The notes: generated by a model not told the origin, from the letters alone. 64,000 bases of DNA from Sphingomonas sanxanigenens DSM 19645 = NX02 (GCF_000512205.2 NZ_CP006644.1:4912501-4976500); one strand, 5' to 3'. Shown: positions 17,187 through 26,041, counted from the stretch's first letter. Numbers and translations: made by a program.

Positions 17187-18420
17187 CCGTGCGGCGATCC
17201 TGGCGGCATGGGCGCGCTCGCGTTGGGCCGCGCGCATCCGCGATCGGGACGCATTGGCACGGCGCCAGGCGCGGCTGTGGCGACGGATGGCACCGGCTCT
17301 GCGCGCGACACCGGCGCTGGCGCCGCATGCCGGCCGACCGCTCGCGACGCTGCCGATCACCGGCGTCGCGGCGATACGCGCCGATTTCGCGGGCTGGAAC
17401 AGCCGCGGGCTCTCCGAGACCGACGCCCGCGCGGTCGCCGAGGCGGCAGAACGTGGTGAGGCGGCATTGCTCCCCGGCGGGATCAGCGCGGGCTTCTCGA
17501 CCGGCAGCAGCGGTACGCGCGGCCTGTTCCTCGCCGACCCGGCGGAACGCGCGCGCTATGTCGGCCAGGCGCTGGCGCGGTTGCTGCCGGCGCGCGCGCT
17601 CCTCGGCGGGTGCCGCATCGCCTTGTGCCTGCGCGCGGACAGCGCACTCTATCGCGATGTCGGCCGCGCCGGGCGCTTCACCTTCGACTTCCTGCCGCTC
17701 GCCGCCAGCCCGGCCGATCGCGCTGCGGCGCTCGCGCGCATCGATCCGCAGGTGCTGATCGCGCCGGCGCACGTACTGGCCGAACTTGCCGAAGCCGGCA
17801 TCGCCCTGCCCGCGCTCCACCGCCTGTTCTACGGCGCCGAGCCGCTGGGCGAGGCCGAGCGCGGCTGGATCGCGGCACGGCTCGGCCGCCGGCCCGATCC
17901 GATCTATCAGGCGACCGAGGGGTTCATCGGCGCGACATGCCGCATGGGCACACTCCACCTCAACGAGGAGGAGATGGTGGTCGAACTCGAACCCGTGCCT
18001 GGCACCAACCGTTTCCGCCCGATCGTCACCGATCTCGGGCGGCGGACGCAGCCGATCGTCCGGGTGAGGCTCGACGATCTGGTCGAGCCGCTGGCGGCGC
18101 CCTGCGCCTGCGGTGCCGTCACCCGCGCCGTCCGGCCGATCGAGGGGCGCGTCGACGATCTCTGGCGCTGGGAGGACGTGACGATCTGCCCGCGCGATGT
18201 CGAAACCGCGCTGGCCGACGCGCTGGGCGGCGGTGCCCGCTGGCGAGCCGTCGCCGGCCCCGCCGGAGTCACGGTCGAGAGCGATGCGCCCGACATGGCG
18301 GTGCCGGCATTGCGCGCGTTGCTGGCCAGACACCACGTCGACCGCCCCGTCATCGCCCACCCCTTTCACCCCCAATTCACCCCAAAAAGGCGGCGCGTGC
18401 GCTGGTGCAGCGGTGGCTGA
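17179..18420 (+). CDS. F390 synthetase/PaaK-like adenylate-forming enzyme
   Basis: 413 residues from a TTG at 17179 that overlaps the MBL gene. The phosphate-binding loop is STGSSGTRGLF; later come the acyl-adenylate motif YQATEGFIG and a PaaK-like pair of cysteines in APCACGAVTRAV. This is the 'F390 synthetase-related' branch of AMP-forming enzymes, compact compared with 500-600 residue acyl-CoA ligases. It should activate a carboxylate as the acyl-adenylate, but no substrate is known to me for this branch. Its last 8 nt overlap the ATP-grasp gene. Rare TTG start, supported only by spacing and family N-terminus. Confidence 0.8.
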   Translation: MADRAAILAAWARSRWAARIRDRDALARRQARLWRRMAPALRATPALAPHAGRPLATLPITGVAAIRADFAGWNSRGLSETDARAVAEAAERGEAALLPGGISAGFSTGSSGTRGLFLADPAERARYVGQALARLLPARALLGGCRIALCLRADSALYRDVGRAGRFTFDFLPLAASPADRAAALARIDPQVLIAPAHVLAELAEAGIALPALHRLFYGAEPLGEAERGWIAARLGRRPDPIYQATEGFIGATCRMGTLHLNEEEMVVELEPVPGTNRFRPIVTDLGRRTQPIVRVRLDDLVEPLAAPCACGAVTRAVRPIEGRVDDLWRWEDVTICPRDVETALADALGGGARWRAVAGPAGVTVESDAPDMAVPALRALLARHHVDRPVIAHPFHPQFTPKRRRVRWCSGG

Positions 18421-19543
18421 GCGCGTGCTGATCACCGGCGCCCGCGCGCCCGTCGCGCTCGACATTGCGCGCAGCTTCGCCGCCGCCGGCCATGAGGTCC
18501 ATATGGCGGACAGCGCGCCGGCGCTGATCGCGCGCTGGTCGCGCACGCCCTGCGCGCTGCATCGCCTGCCCCCGCCGCGCCAAGCGCCCGAGGCGTTCGC
18601 GCGCGCCGTTTCCGCTCTGGTCGCCGGGCTCGACCCGGTGCTGGTCGTGCCGACCTGCGAGGAGGTGTTCCACCTTGCGCGGCTGGGGCTCGACCGGCTG
18701 TTCGCCCCCGCGCCGGCGCGGCTGTTCGAACTCCATGCCAAGGATCGCTTCGCCGCGCTGGCGACCGGCCTCGGCCTGACCGCGCCCGAAACGCACCGCC
18801 TGGAGTCACCCGCCGGGTTGGCGGGATTCGAGGATACCGCCAGCGACTGGGTGTTCAAGCCCGTCCATTCGCGCTTCGGCACGCGGGCGCGCATCGGCCC
18901 GGCGACGCTGGACGGCATCGTGCCCGGCGCGGCCGAACCCTGGGTCGCGCAGCGACGGATCGTCGGCGAGGAAGTGAGCTTCTATGCCATCGCCCACGCG
19001 GGGACGCTCGCCGGCTTCGCCGCCTATCGATCCTCATGGCGGCTCGGCGGCGGCGCCGGCTATGCCTTTGCGGCGCTGCCCGATGTGCAGGCGCAGGCGC
19101 TGGGCGAGATCGCCGGCCGGCTTGCGCCCGCGGTCGGCAACGGCCAGTTCGCCTGCGACGCGATCCGCGACCGTGACGGCCGCTTCCATCTGATCGAATG
19201 CAACCCGCGCGCGACCAGCGGCGCGCATCTGTTCGGCCGCGGCCCCGGCCTCGCACGGGCGATGTTGGCGGGCACCGCGGTGGCGCCGGTGCGCGGGCTG
19301 CGGGTGCATGTCGGCCCCGCCCTGTGGTGGTTCGGCATGGGCACCGCCTTGCGCCGCGGCCGCTATCGCGACTGGTTCGGCGAGCTGCGCCGCGGCCGCG
19401 ACGTGGTCGGCGCACCGCGCGATCGTTGGCCGATCTTCGGAGCCGCGGCGGACAGCGCGCAGTTCGCCGCGCGGGCGCTGCGCCATCGCCGCACGCTCGC
19501 CGAGCAGATGACCGCCGACATCGAATGGAATGGGGAGGCATGA
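18413..19543 (+). CDS. ATP-grasp family ligase
   Basis: 376 residues from a GTG at 18413 overlapping the previous stop; the open frame extends upstream to 18197 but that part is only the neighbour in another frame. An N-terminal pre-ATP-grasp Rossmann-like domain (VLITGARAPVALDIARSFAA) is followed by the ATP-grasp core with nucleotide-contacting Lys (WVFKPVHSRFGTRA) and the Mg ligands of FHLIECNPRATSG. The family forms amide or thioester bonds through acyl-phosphates. Together with the adjacent adenylating enzyme it suggests two carboxylate activations in one pathway. Stop overlaps the Rieske start. Confidence 0.8.
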   Translation: MAERVLITGARAPVALDIARSFAAAGHEVHMADSAPALIARWSRTPCALHRLPPPRQAPEAFARAVSALVAGLDPVLVVPTCEEVFHLARLGLDRLFAPAPARLFELHAKDRFAALATGLGLTAPETHRLESPAGLAGFEDTASDWVFKPVHSRFGTRARIGPATLDGIVPGAAEPWVAQRRIVGEEVSFYAIAHAGTLAGFAAYRSSWRLGGGAGYAFAALPDVQAQALGEIAGRLAPAVGNGQFACDAIRDRDGRFHLIECNPRATSGAHLFGRGPGLARAMLAGTAVAPVRGLRVHVGPALWWFGMGTALRRGRYRDWFGELRRGRDVVGAPRDRWPIFGAAADSAQFAARALRHRRTLAEQMTADIEWNGEA

Positions 19544-20553
19544 CGCCGCTGCCGCCCAACCTGCGCGAGACGTGGCTGCCCGTCGCCCTCTCCCGCCACC
19601 TCAGGGCGCGGCCGATCGCGCGGATGGCGGCGGGGGTCCCGATCGTGCTGTTTCGCGGGCGCGACGGCATCGGCGCGCTGCGCGACCGCTGCCCCCACCG
19701 CAACCACCCGCTTTCACGCGGCCGCGTCCGCGACGGCGCCCTGCAATGCCCCTATCATGGCTGGCGCTTCAGCGCCGGCGGCGCCTGTGTCGAGACGCCG
19801 GGCATCGCACTCGATCCCGCCCGCGCCGGCGCGCTCGGAGCGGAGCCGGTCGGCGTGGTCGAGCGCCATGGCGCGATCTTCGTGCGGGTCGCCGGCGATG
19901 ATGGCGGCTTCGCCCTGCCGCCTTTGCTCGGCGACCCCGACAATGACCATTTCTGGTGGGCGCAGGGGCGCTGGCGCGGCCGCGCGCTCGACGCGATCGA
20001 GAATGTGCTCGATCCCTTCCACACCAATTTCATCCATGACGGCTTCATCCGCCGCGCCGAACGGCGGATGCCGGTGACGATGCGCGTCGATGCCCGCGCG
20101 CACGACATCGCGGTGACCATCGAGCAGGACAGGCCGGATTACGGCCTCATGTCCCGCGCGCTGGAGAGCGGCGGTCGCACCGGCAGCGTCACGCACTATT
20201 ATCCGCCCGCGACGATCCAGGCGCGGTGGCAGGGCGCCGAACGCCTGACCTTGTGCGTCACTGCCTTCTTCACCCCCGAGGCGCCGGACCGGTTCCGCCC
20301 CTTCGCCTGCTTCACCACCCCCAAGGGCCTCGCCCCCGCGTGGCTGAAGCAGGCCGCGATCCGCGCCTTCCTCGCCCCCGTCGTCCGGCAGGATCGCATC
20401 GCGCTGGAACGGCAACTGGCGACGATCGAGCGCTTCGGCGGGCCGCGGTTCGTGCAGGGACCGGGCGATTTTCTCGGCCCCCGAGTCGCACGGCTTTGGG
20501 CGGGCGAGACGATCGCGCCCGCGCAGGAGGGGCCGTTCGCGGTCGAACTGTGA
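19540..20553 (+). CDS. Rieske non-heme iron oxygenase, alpha subunit
   Basis: 337 residues from the ATG at 19540 (ATGA overlap, GGGGAGG just upstream). The Rieske 2Fe-2S cluster motif is CPH at 51-53 and CPYH at 70-73 (Cys51, His53, Cys70, His73). The mononuclear iron site shows His161 and His166 in NVLDPFHTNFIHD, with a likely carboxylate in the later VVRQDRIALERQ. It resembles VanA/KshA-type monooxygenases that hydroxylate, O-demethylate or desaturate a bound substrate. No reductase or ferredoxin gene lies in the cluster, so electrons must come from elsewhere. Last gene of the operon. Confidence 0.87.
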   Translation: MTPLPPNLRETWLPVALSRHLRARPIARMAAGVPIVLFRGRDGIGALRDRCPHRNHPLSRGRVRDGALQCPYHGWRFSAGGACVETPGIALDPARAGALGAEPVGVVERHGAIFVRVAGDDGGFALPPLLGDPDNDHFWWAQGRWRGRALDAIENVLDPFHTNFIHDGFIRRAERRMPVTMRVDARAHDIAVTIEQDRPDYGLMSRALESGGRTGSVTHYYPPATIQARWQGAERLTLCVTAFFTPEAPDRFRPFACFTTPKGLAPAWLKQAAIRAFLAPVVRQDRIALERQLATIERFGGPRFVQGPGDFLGPRVARLWAGETIAPAQEGPFAVEL

Positions 20554-20716
20554 TTTCGCGGAGACGGAAATAATTCTGCATTTGACCGCTGGCACCGACT
20601 GCCGCCAGACAGCAGCGGCCCCTATCTGGGCGTGATGACGGAATCTATGACCGAGAACGACAGTTCCCCGAGCAGTTTCTCGGTGCAGACCGGCGGGCGG
20701 GCCTGAGAGTCGGTCG

Positions 20717-21511
20717 ATGGCCACGCAGCCTGCCCCCTCTCCCTGGGACCGCAACACCCGCCGTCGGCGGCCGGGGGCGCTCGTCCTCGCGGTGGTCGTT
20801 TACGCGCTGATCCTCGTCGGCCTGCTTTCGCTCGCCCCCAAAATCGCCGACATGGCGCAGTCCGGCACGAAGAGCTTCAAGCTGATCAACGTCACCGACG
20901 ACCAGGGCAAGGAGGAGAAGAAGCAGGCGCCGCGCCAGCAGCGGCAGGCGGCGGAGGAGCGTCCGGCCGAGGTCAAGCCGCCCCCGCCCGTCGCGCTGCC
21001 CCCGCCCGTCGCGCTGCCCCCGCCCCCGGTCGCCCCGCCCAACGCGCCACCGATGCCCCCGAACATGATCATCATGTCTCGGCAGGACTTTGCCTCGACC
21101 GACATTTCCAAGATGGCGCGATCGGCGCAGTCGGGCACCCAGACCGCGCAGAACGGCCAGGGCGGCGCCGATTCGGAAGAGGTCGGCCAAGGGCCGAACG
21201 GCGAGCAGCTCTACGCGGCAGACTGGCATGTGCGGCCCAGAGGCAATGAACTCGCCTTCTACATGCCCAAGAACCGCCGTGGGTCGGGCTGGGGCGAGAT
21301 CATCTGCCAGACCATTCCGGACTATCGCGTCGACAATTGCCGCCAACTCGGCGAATCTCCGCGCGGTTCGGGGCTGTCGAGCGCTCTGCGCCAAGCCGCC
21401 TGGCAGTTCCGCGTCAAACCGCCGCGCGTCGGCGGGCGCCTGCTGGTCGGCGCGTGGGTGCGCATCCACTACGACTTCTACGACGGCCGCACCGAACAGC
21501 AGCAGCCGTAA
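20717..21511 (+). CDS. TonB-like proline-rich inner-membrane protein
   Basis: 264 residues: a short cytoplasmic basic tail, one membrane helix at about 20-42 (ALVLAVVVYALILVGLLSLA), a charged and Pro-rich periplasmic spacer (KPPPPVALPPPVALPPPPVA), and a C-terminal globular domain ending GGRLLVGAWVRIHYDFYDGR. The layout is that of TonB/TolA-type energy-coupling proteins, although the usual TonB C-terminal motif is not plain and no exbB/exbD lies nearby. It starts 163 bp after the Rieske gene on the same strand and may or may not share its transcript. Confidence 0.6.
   Translation: MATQPAPSPWDRNTRRRRPGALVLAVVVYALILVGLLSLAPKIADMAQSGTKSFKLINVTDDQGKEEKKQAPRQQRQAAEERPAEVKPPPPVALPPPVALPPPPVAPPNAPPMPPNMIIMSRQDFASTDISKMARSAQSGTQTAQNGQGGADSEEVGQGPNGEQLYAADWHVRPRGNELAFYMPKNRRGSGWGEIICQTIPDYRVDNCRQLGESPRGSGLSSALRQAAWQFRVKPPRVGGRLLVGAWVRIHYDFYDGRTEQQQP
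20981..21016. repeat. 18-bp perfect tandem duplication in the TonB-like gene
   Basis: The unit CCCCCGCCCGTCGCGCTG occurs twice head to tail (20981-20998 and 20999-21016), giving PPPVAL twice in the Pro-rich spacer. Looks like a recent in-frame slippage event. Confidence 0.9.
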
Positions 21512-21528
21512 GGGCTTGAATATAGCCC

Positions 21529-22392
21529 CTACGCCGCCCGGATCAGCACATCCGCCATCCGGTTGAGCGGCGCATCGATGCCGTGCGCCGCCCCGAGCCG
21601 GGCGATCACGCCGTTGCGCGCGTCCGCCTCGGTCGGGCGGCCCGCCAGCCGGTCGGCATGGATCGAGTTGATCGAATCCGCCGGGCCGGCGCGGTAGCCC
21701 GCGACCACCTCGTCGGCGAGCGTATCGGGCAGATCGGCGCCCACCGCGCGGCCGACCGCGATGCATTCGCGCACCAGCCCGCGCATCAGTTCGGCGACCT
21801 CTTCGTCCGCGGCGATGCCGGCGGGCTTCAGAGTCAGCGCATTGACCGCGCCGGCGCAGTTCACCGCCAGCTTGCGCCACGCCGCGGTCGTCCAGTCGCC
21901 GGTCGTCCGCACGTCGATCGGGCCGTTCGCGAACAGCGCTGCGAACCCCTCCCCGCTCCCGCCGGCGGGCACGATCATCCCGCCGGTGCGCCGCTGCACG
22001 ACGATGCCGGGCGCGCTGCGCTCGGCAGGAATATCGACGATCACCGGCACCAGCCGCTCCGCCGCGATCGCCGGAAAGCGCGCACGATGCTCGACGCCGT
22101 TCTGCAGCACCGCCACGCGGGTGCCCTCACCCACCAGCCGGTCGAGCCACGCCTGCGCGCCGACGGCGTCATAGGCCTTGGTGACCACCAGCGCCCAGTC
22201 GACCGGCGCCGCCGCGGCGGGGTCGGTCAGCAGGCGCGGCCTGCTTTCCAGCACGCCCGCCGGCGTCTCGACGCGCAGCGTTTCGAACGGCGTGCGCGCG
22301 CACAGCATCACGTCCAGCGTCGGATCGGAGATCAGCCAGGCCGCCACCGTCGCGCCGACCGCGCCGGTGCCGATCACCGCGACCCTCGTCAT
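21529..22392 (-). CDS. 2-dehydropantoate 2-reductase family (PanE/ApbA-like)
   Basis: 287 residues. The N-terminal NAD(P) motif is VIGTGAVGATVAAWL, a catalytic Lys lies in WRKLAVNCAGAVNALT (the KxxxN pattern of PanE) and the C-terminal helix-rich domain is present. PanE makes pantoate for coenzyme A; many PanE homologues act on other keto acids, so the substrate is open. The open frame extends to 22503, but the ATG at 22392 overlaps the stop of the upstream OYE gene (ATGA), which fixes it and indicates one transcript. Confidence 0.8.
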   Translation of the reverse strand: MTRVAVIGTGAVGATVAAWLISDPTLDVMLCARTPFETLRVETPAGVLESRPRLLTDPAAAAPVDWALVVTKAYDAVGAQAWLDRLVGEGTRVAVLQNGVEHRARFPAIAAERLVPVIVDIPAERSAPGIVVQRRTGGMIVPAGGSGEGFAALFANGPIDVRTTGDWTTAAWRKLAVNCAGAVNALTLKPAGIAADEEVAELMRGLVRECIAVGRAVGADLPDTLADEVVAGYRAGPADSINSIHADRLAGRPTEADARNGVIARLGAAHGIDAPLNRMADVLIRAA

Positions 22393-23510
22393 CCCTCGGC
22401 GCTGCCCGGCAGCTCGAACAGCGATTTGTACTGGCGCGGCTGCGAACGGAGATACTGTTTGGGTGCATGGACATGCGCGCCGAGATGCGCCGCGGCATGC
22501 CACGGCCAGCGCGGATCATAGAGGATGGTGCGCGCGAGCGCGACGAGATCGGCGTCCCCGGTGGAAACGATTGCCTCGGCCTGCTCAAAGTCGGTGATCA
22601 GGCCGACAGCGACGACCGGGATCGACACCGCCTGTTTCACCGCGCGGGCGAGCGGCACCTGGTAGGAGGGGCCGACCGGGATCTGCTGCGCCGGATGCAG
22701 CCCGCCGCTCGATACATGGATCGCTGCGCAGCCGCGCGCCTCCAGCGCCCTGGCGAAGGCGATGGTGCCCTCTGCATCCCAGCCGCCTTCCACCCAGTCG
22801 CTGCCCGAGACCCGCACCGTCACCGCGCGCTCGGCGGGGAAGGCGGCGCGCACCGCATCGAACACCTCCAGCGGGAAGCGCATGCGGTTCTCGAGCGAGC
22901 CGCCATATTCATCCTCGCGGCGGTTGGAGAGCGGCGAAAGGAACTGGTGGAGCAGATAGCCATGTGCGACATGGATCTGCACCGCATCGATCCCCAGCCG
23001 CGCGGCGCGTTTCGCCGCTTCGGCGAAGGCGTGCCGCACGCGCGCCAGCCCGGCCGCGTCGAGCGCCTCCGGCGCAACGTCGCTGTCGTTGAAGCCGATC
23101 GCCGAAGGGGCGACCGTCTGCCAGCCATTGTCATGGTCGGGCGCGATCTGCCCGCCACCATGCCAGGGCAGGTCGGTCGAGGCCTTGCGGCCGGCATGGG
23201 CGAGCTGGATCGCGATCGGCATGTCCGACCAGCGGCGCACGCTTTCCAACGTTTTCGCCATCGCCGCCTCGGTCGCATCGTCCCAAAGCCCGACATCGGC
23301 ATAGCTGATGCGGCCTTCGGGCACGACCGCGGTCGCCTCGATCGTCAGCAGCGCCGCGCCCGACAGCGCGAGATGGCCGAGATGGATCTGATGCCAGTCG
23401 GTCATGCAGCCGTCGACCGCGGAATATTGGCACATCGGCGCGATGACGATGCGGTTGGACAGGCTGAGCTGGCCGACGGTCAGCGGTTCAAACAGTTTCG
23501 GTCCGGCCAT
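22389..23510 (-). CDS. NADH:flavin oxidoreductase, Old Yellow Enzyme family (YqjM-like)
   Basis: FMN-dependent ene-reductase that reduces activated C=C bonds. 373 residues, a TIM-barrel with YqjM-class landmarks: IAPMCQYSA (redox-tuning Cys), IQLAHAGRKAS, the His/His substrate pair in DAVQIHVAHGYLLHQFLSPLS (written in parts: HVAHGYLLHQF), NRREDEYGGSLENRMRF and the phosphate-binding VGLITD. ATG at 23510 follows GGGAGA. Translationally coupled to the PanE-like reductase, so both may reduce related carbonyl or enone compounds. Physiological substrate unknown. Confidence 0.9.
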   Translation of the reverse strand: MAGPKLFEPLTVGQLSLSNRIVIAPMCQYSAVDGCMTDWHQIHLGHLALSGAALLTIEATAVVPEGRISYADVGLWDDATEAAMAKTLESVRRWSDMPIAIQLAHAGRKASTDLPWHGGGQIAPDHDNGWQTVAPSAIGFNDSDVAPEALDAAGLARVRHAFAEAAKRAARLGIDAVQIHVAHGYLLHQFLSPLSNRREDEYGGSLENRMRFPLEVFDAVRAAFPAERAVTVRVSGSDWVEGGWDAEGTIAFARALEARGCAAIHVSSGGLHPAQQIPVGPSYQVPLARAVKQAVSIPVVAVGLITDFEQAEAIVSTGDADLVALARTILYDPRWPWHAAAHLGAHVHAPKQYLRSQPRQYKSLFELPGSAEG

Positions 23511-23588
23511 GAGAATCTCCCGAGCGGGTTTCGCGGGTGCGAAATAGGCGCTGGCCCGCGTCGCACCAAGATGGCCTGATCGACGGAT

Positions 23589-24542
23589 TTACGCACTTGC
23601 GTTGTTGAGCGCTGCAACGTCTTCGTCGCTCAGCACGATTTCCGCCGCACGCGCAAATTCCGCGACCTGCCCGACGTGGGTGGCGCTGGCGATCGGTGCC
23701 GTCACCGCCGGCTGCGCGATCAGCCAGGCCAGCGCGACCGCGCCCGGCGTCGCGCCGTGGCGGGCAGCGACGGCATCGAGCGCGTCGAGCGTGGCGAGCC
23801 CGCGCGCATCGAGATATTTGGCGACCCGGCCACCGCGCGTCGATCGGCCGAGATCGGCTTCGGACCGATATTTGCCGGTCAGAAAGCCCGAAGCGAGGCT
23901 GAAATAGGTGACGACACCGATGCCCTCCGCCGCGCACAGGTCGGCGACCGCGCCCTCGAACCCGTCCCGCTCGACAAGGCTGTATTCGGGCTGGAGCACG
24001 TCGTAGCGCGGCAGATCCCGTTCCCGCGACACGCCGAGGGCGGCGGCGAGCTGGTCGGCCGTGAAGTTGGAGGCGCCGACCGCGCGGACCTTGCCGGCCT
24101 CGATCAGCCGGTCATAGGCGGTGAGCGTTTCCTCCGCCGGCGTCTCCGGATCGAAGGCGTGCGAGAAATAGAGATCGATCGTTTCGATGCCGAGCCTGGA
24201 CAGCGAGCGTTCCGCACCCTGCGTGATCCAGCGGGCCGAGAGCCCCTTCTCCCCCGGCGGACCCATGTCCATGCCGACCTTGGTGAAGATCGTCACCCGA
24301 TCGCGCATGCTCGGCCGCGCTTTCAGCCAATTGCCGATGATCGTCTCGGACTCCCCGCCCCTATTTCCCGGGACCCAGCCCGAATAGACGTCCGCGGTGT
24401 CGATCGCGTCGAAGCCATGATCGACGAACGCATCGAGCAGCGCGAAGGACTGCGCCTCGTCAACCGTCCAGCCGAACACATTGCCGCCGAACACCAGCGG
24501 CGCGATCGAAAGGCCCGTGCGGCCGAGAGAGCGTTTCTGCAT
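23589..24542 (-). CDS. aldo/keto reductase
   Basis: 317 residues, an AKR barrel. N-terminal MQKRSLGRTGLSIAPLVFGGN, then Asp/Tyr of the catalytic tetrad in AIDTADVYSGW, a later Lys in VTIFTKVGM and His in LYFSHAFD; NADPH-contact text appears near the C-terminus. The frame opens at 24572, but the ATG at 24542 follows AGGAGG at perfect spacing. It lies 78 bp upstream of the OYE gene and could be its operon leader. Substrate unknown. Confidence 0.9.
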   Translation of the reverse strand: MQKRSLGRTGLSIAPLVFGGNVFGWTVDEAQSFALLDAFVDHGFDAIDTADVYSGWVPGNRGGESETIIGNWLKARPSMRDRVTIFTKVGMDMGPPGEKGLSARWITQGAERSLSRLGIETIDLYFSHAFDPETPAEETLTAYDRLIEAGKVRAVGASNFTADQLAAALGVSRERDLPRYDVLQPEYSLVERDGFEGAVADLCAAEGIGVVTYFSLASGFLTGKYRSEADLGRSTRGGRVAKYLDARGLATLDALDAVAARHGATPGAVALAWLIAQPAVTAPIASATHVGQVAEFARAAEIVLSDEDVAALNNASA

Positions 24543-24715
24543 TCCTGCCTCCTTGTCACCCGGTAAAATCACACGATATCCCAGAAGGGACGGTGCCGAA
24601 CCCCTGTTTCGGCTGGATGCGTTGCGAGTGCGAAGGTTTCACTTTCCATCGACACTGCGATCGGCTTGAAGCGCCAAATGTTACCCGTTAATTTGCTTTT
24701 CTATCCCTTGGAGGG

Positions 24716-25801
24716 ATGGTCTCGGTCGTGGTGGTAGATGAATCACTGGCGGCGCCGCAAGCGGCAGCCGCGGGCGAACTTCGATATCGTCTTGGCATGG
24801 AGCGCCTGCTGAAGGCGGTTCAGGAGCTGTCGTTGGCGCGCGATCTTGACGCGGTGCAGCGTATCGTCCGCTCCGTCGCGCGCGAACTGACCGGCGCCGA
24901 TGGCGCGACCTTCGTGCTCAACGATGGTGGCGATTTCTGCCATTATGCCGACGAGGATGCCATCGCGCCGCTGTGGAAGGGCCATCGCTTCCCGCAGCAA
25001 AACTGCATCAGCGGCTGGGTCATGCGAAACCGCCAACCCGCGGTGATCCCCGACATCTATCAGGATGAACGCATCCCGCACGCGGCCTACCGGCCGACCT
25101 TCGTCAAGAGCATGGTGATGGTGCCGATCCGTACGATCGATCCGGTCGGCGCGATCGGCAATTATTGGGCGCAGGAGCATCAGCCGACCGCGACCGACGT
25201 CACCCTGCTGCAGGCGCTCGCGGACGTGACGTCGGTCGCGATGGAGAATATCTCGGTCTACGCCGAACTCGAGGATCGCGTCCGCATGCGCACCGAGGAA
25301 CTGGTTCGGGCGCATGACGAGATCCAGCTGCGCGCGATCACCGACGACCTGACCGGGCTGCTCAACCGCCGGGGTTTCTATGAGGTGGCACAGGCGGCGC
25401 TCGGCGCGCACCTGCCGGTATTGATCGCCTATATCGATGCCGACGGGCTGAAGCAGGTCAACGATCGGCTCGGCCATGCGGCGGGCGATGCGATGTTGAC
25501 CGATCTGGCGGATGTGCTGCGATCGAGCGTACGCGCGTCGGACATCGTTGCGCGGATGGGCGGCGACGAATTCTGCGTGATGATGATCGAGCCCGAGATC
25601 GATGGCGATACGCTGCGCGCGCGGCTGGTGAACCGGATCGACAGCCGCAACGCGACGGCTGCCCGCGACTATCGCCTGTCCGCCAGCGTCGGCTGCATCG
25701 CGGTGGGCGCGACCACGACCGACGATCTCGACCATTGGCTGGTCGAGGCCGACCGCCGCATGTATGCGGAAAAGGCGGCGCGCCGCATGCAGCGGCACTG
25801 A
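24716..25801 (+). CDS. GAF-GGDEF diguanylate cyclase
   Basis: Makes cyclic di-GMP from two GTP. 361 residues: a GAF sensor domain at about 30-175 (SGWVMRNRQPAVIPDIYQD), a connecting helix, then a GGDEF domain at about 205-355 with DLTGLLNRRGF, the metal-binding IDADGLKQVND, the active-site MGGDEFCVMM and an RASD inhibitory I-site five residues before it. No EAL domain. Divergent from the aldo-keto reductase. A decayed copy of the last ~36 codons of a related gene lies at 26530-26640. Confidence 0.94.
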   Translation: MVSVVVVDESLAAPQAAAAGELRYRLGMERLLKAVQELSLARDLDAVQRIVRSVARELTGADGATFVLNDGGDFCHYADEDAIAPLWKGHRFPQQNCISGWVMRNRQPAVIPDIYQDERIPHAAYRPTFVKSMVMVPIRTIDPVGAIGNYWAQEHQPTATDVTLLQALADVTSVAMENISVYAELEDRVRMRTEELVRAHDEIQLRAITDDLTGLLNRRGFYEVAQAALGAHLPVLIAYIDADGLKQVNDRLGHAAGDAMLTDLADVLRSSVRASDIVARMGGDEFCVMMIEPEIDGDTLRARLVNRIDSRNATAARDYRLSASVGCIAVGATTTDDLDHWLVEADRRMYAEKAARRMQRH

Positions 25802-25809
25802 CCGCGCGA

Positions 25810-25980
25810 TCAGCGGCGCGACCGGCCCAACCGCTGGTGCCGGCGGACGGCCCAGACAGTCCAAAGGGTAGAGGCGAGCGCGACGAACGCGACGCCAAGC
25901 CCCGGCACGAGTTGCCCGATGACGAAGGCCATGGCTGCGATCAGCGCGGCGACGGCGATATAGACCCACATCGGCAACAT
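25810..25980 (-). CDS. 56-residue inner-membrane protein
   Basis: MLPMWVYIAVAALIAAMAFV begins at the ATG at 25980, preceded by GGGGGGCC. Two hydrophobic segments (residues 4-22 and 26-45) are followed by a basic tail (RRHQRLGRSRR), so both ends probably lie in the cytoplasm. No known family. It converges on the GGDEF gene with 8 bp between stops. Confidence 0.6.
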   Translation of the reverse strand: MLPMWVYIAVAALIAAMAFVIGQLVPGLGVAFVALASTLWTVWAVRRHQRLGRSRR

Positions 25981-26041
25981 GGTACGGCCCCCCTGCTCGG
26001 TGCCGGCATCGTAACCCGCCACGGCGGGGCTGTCGACCGGA

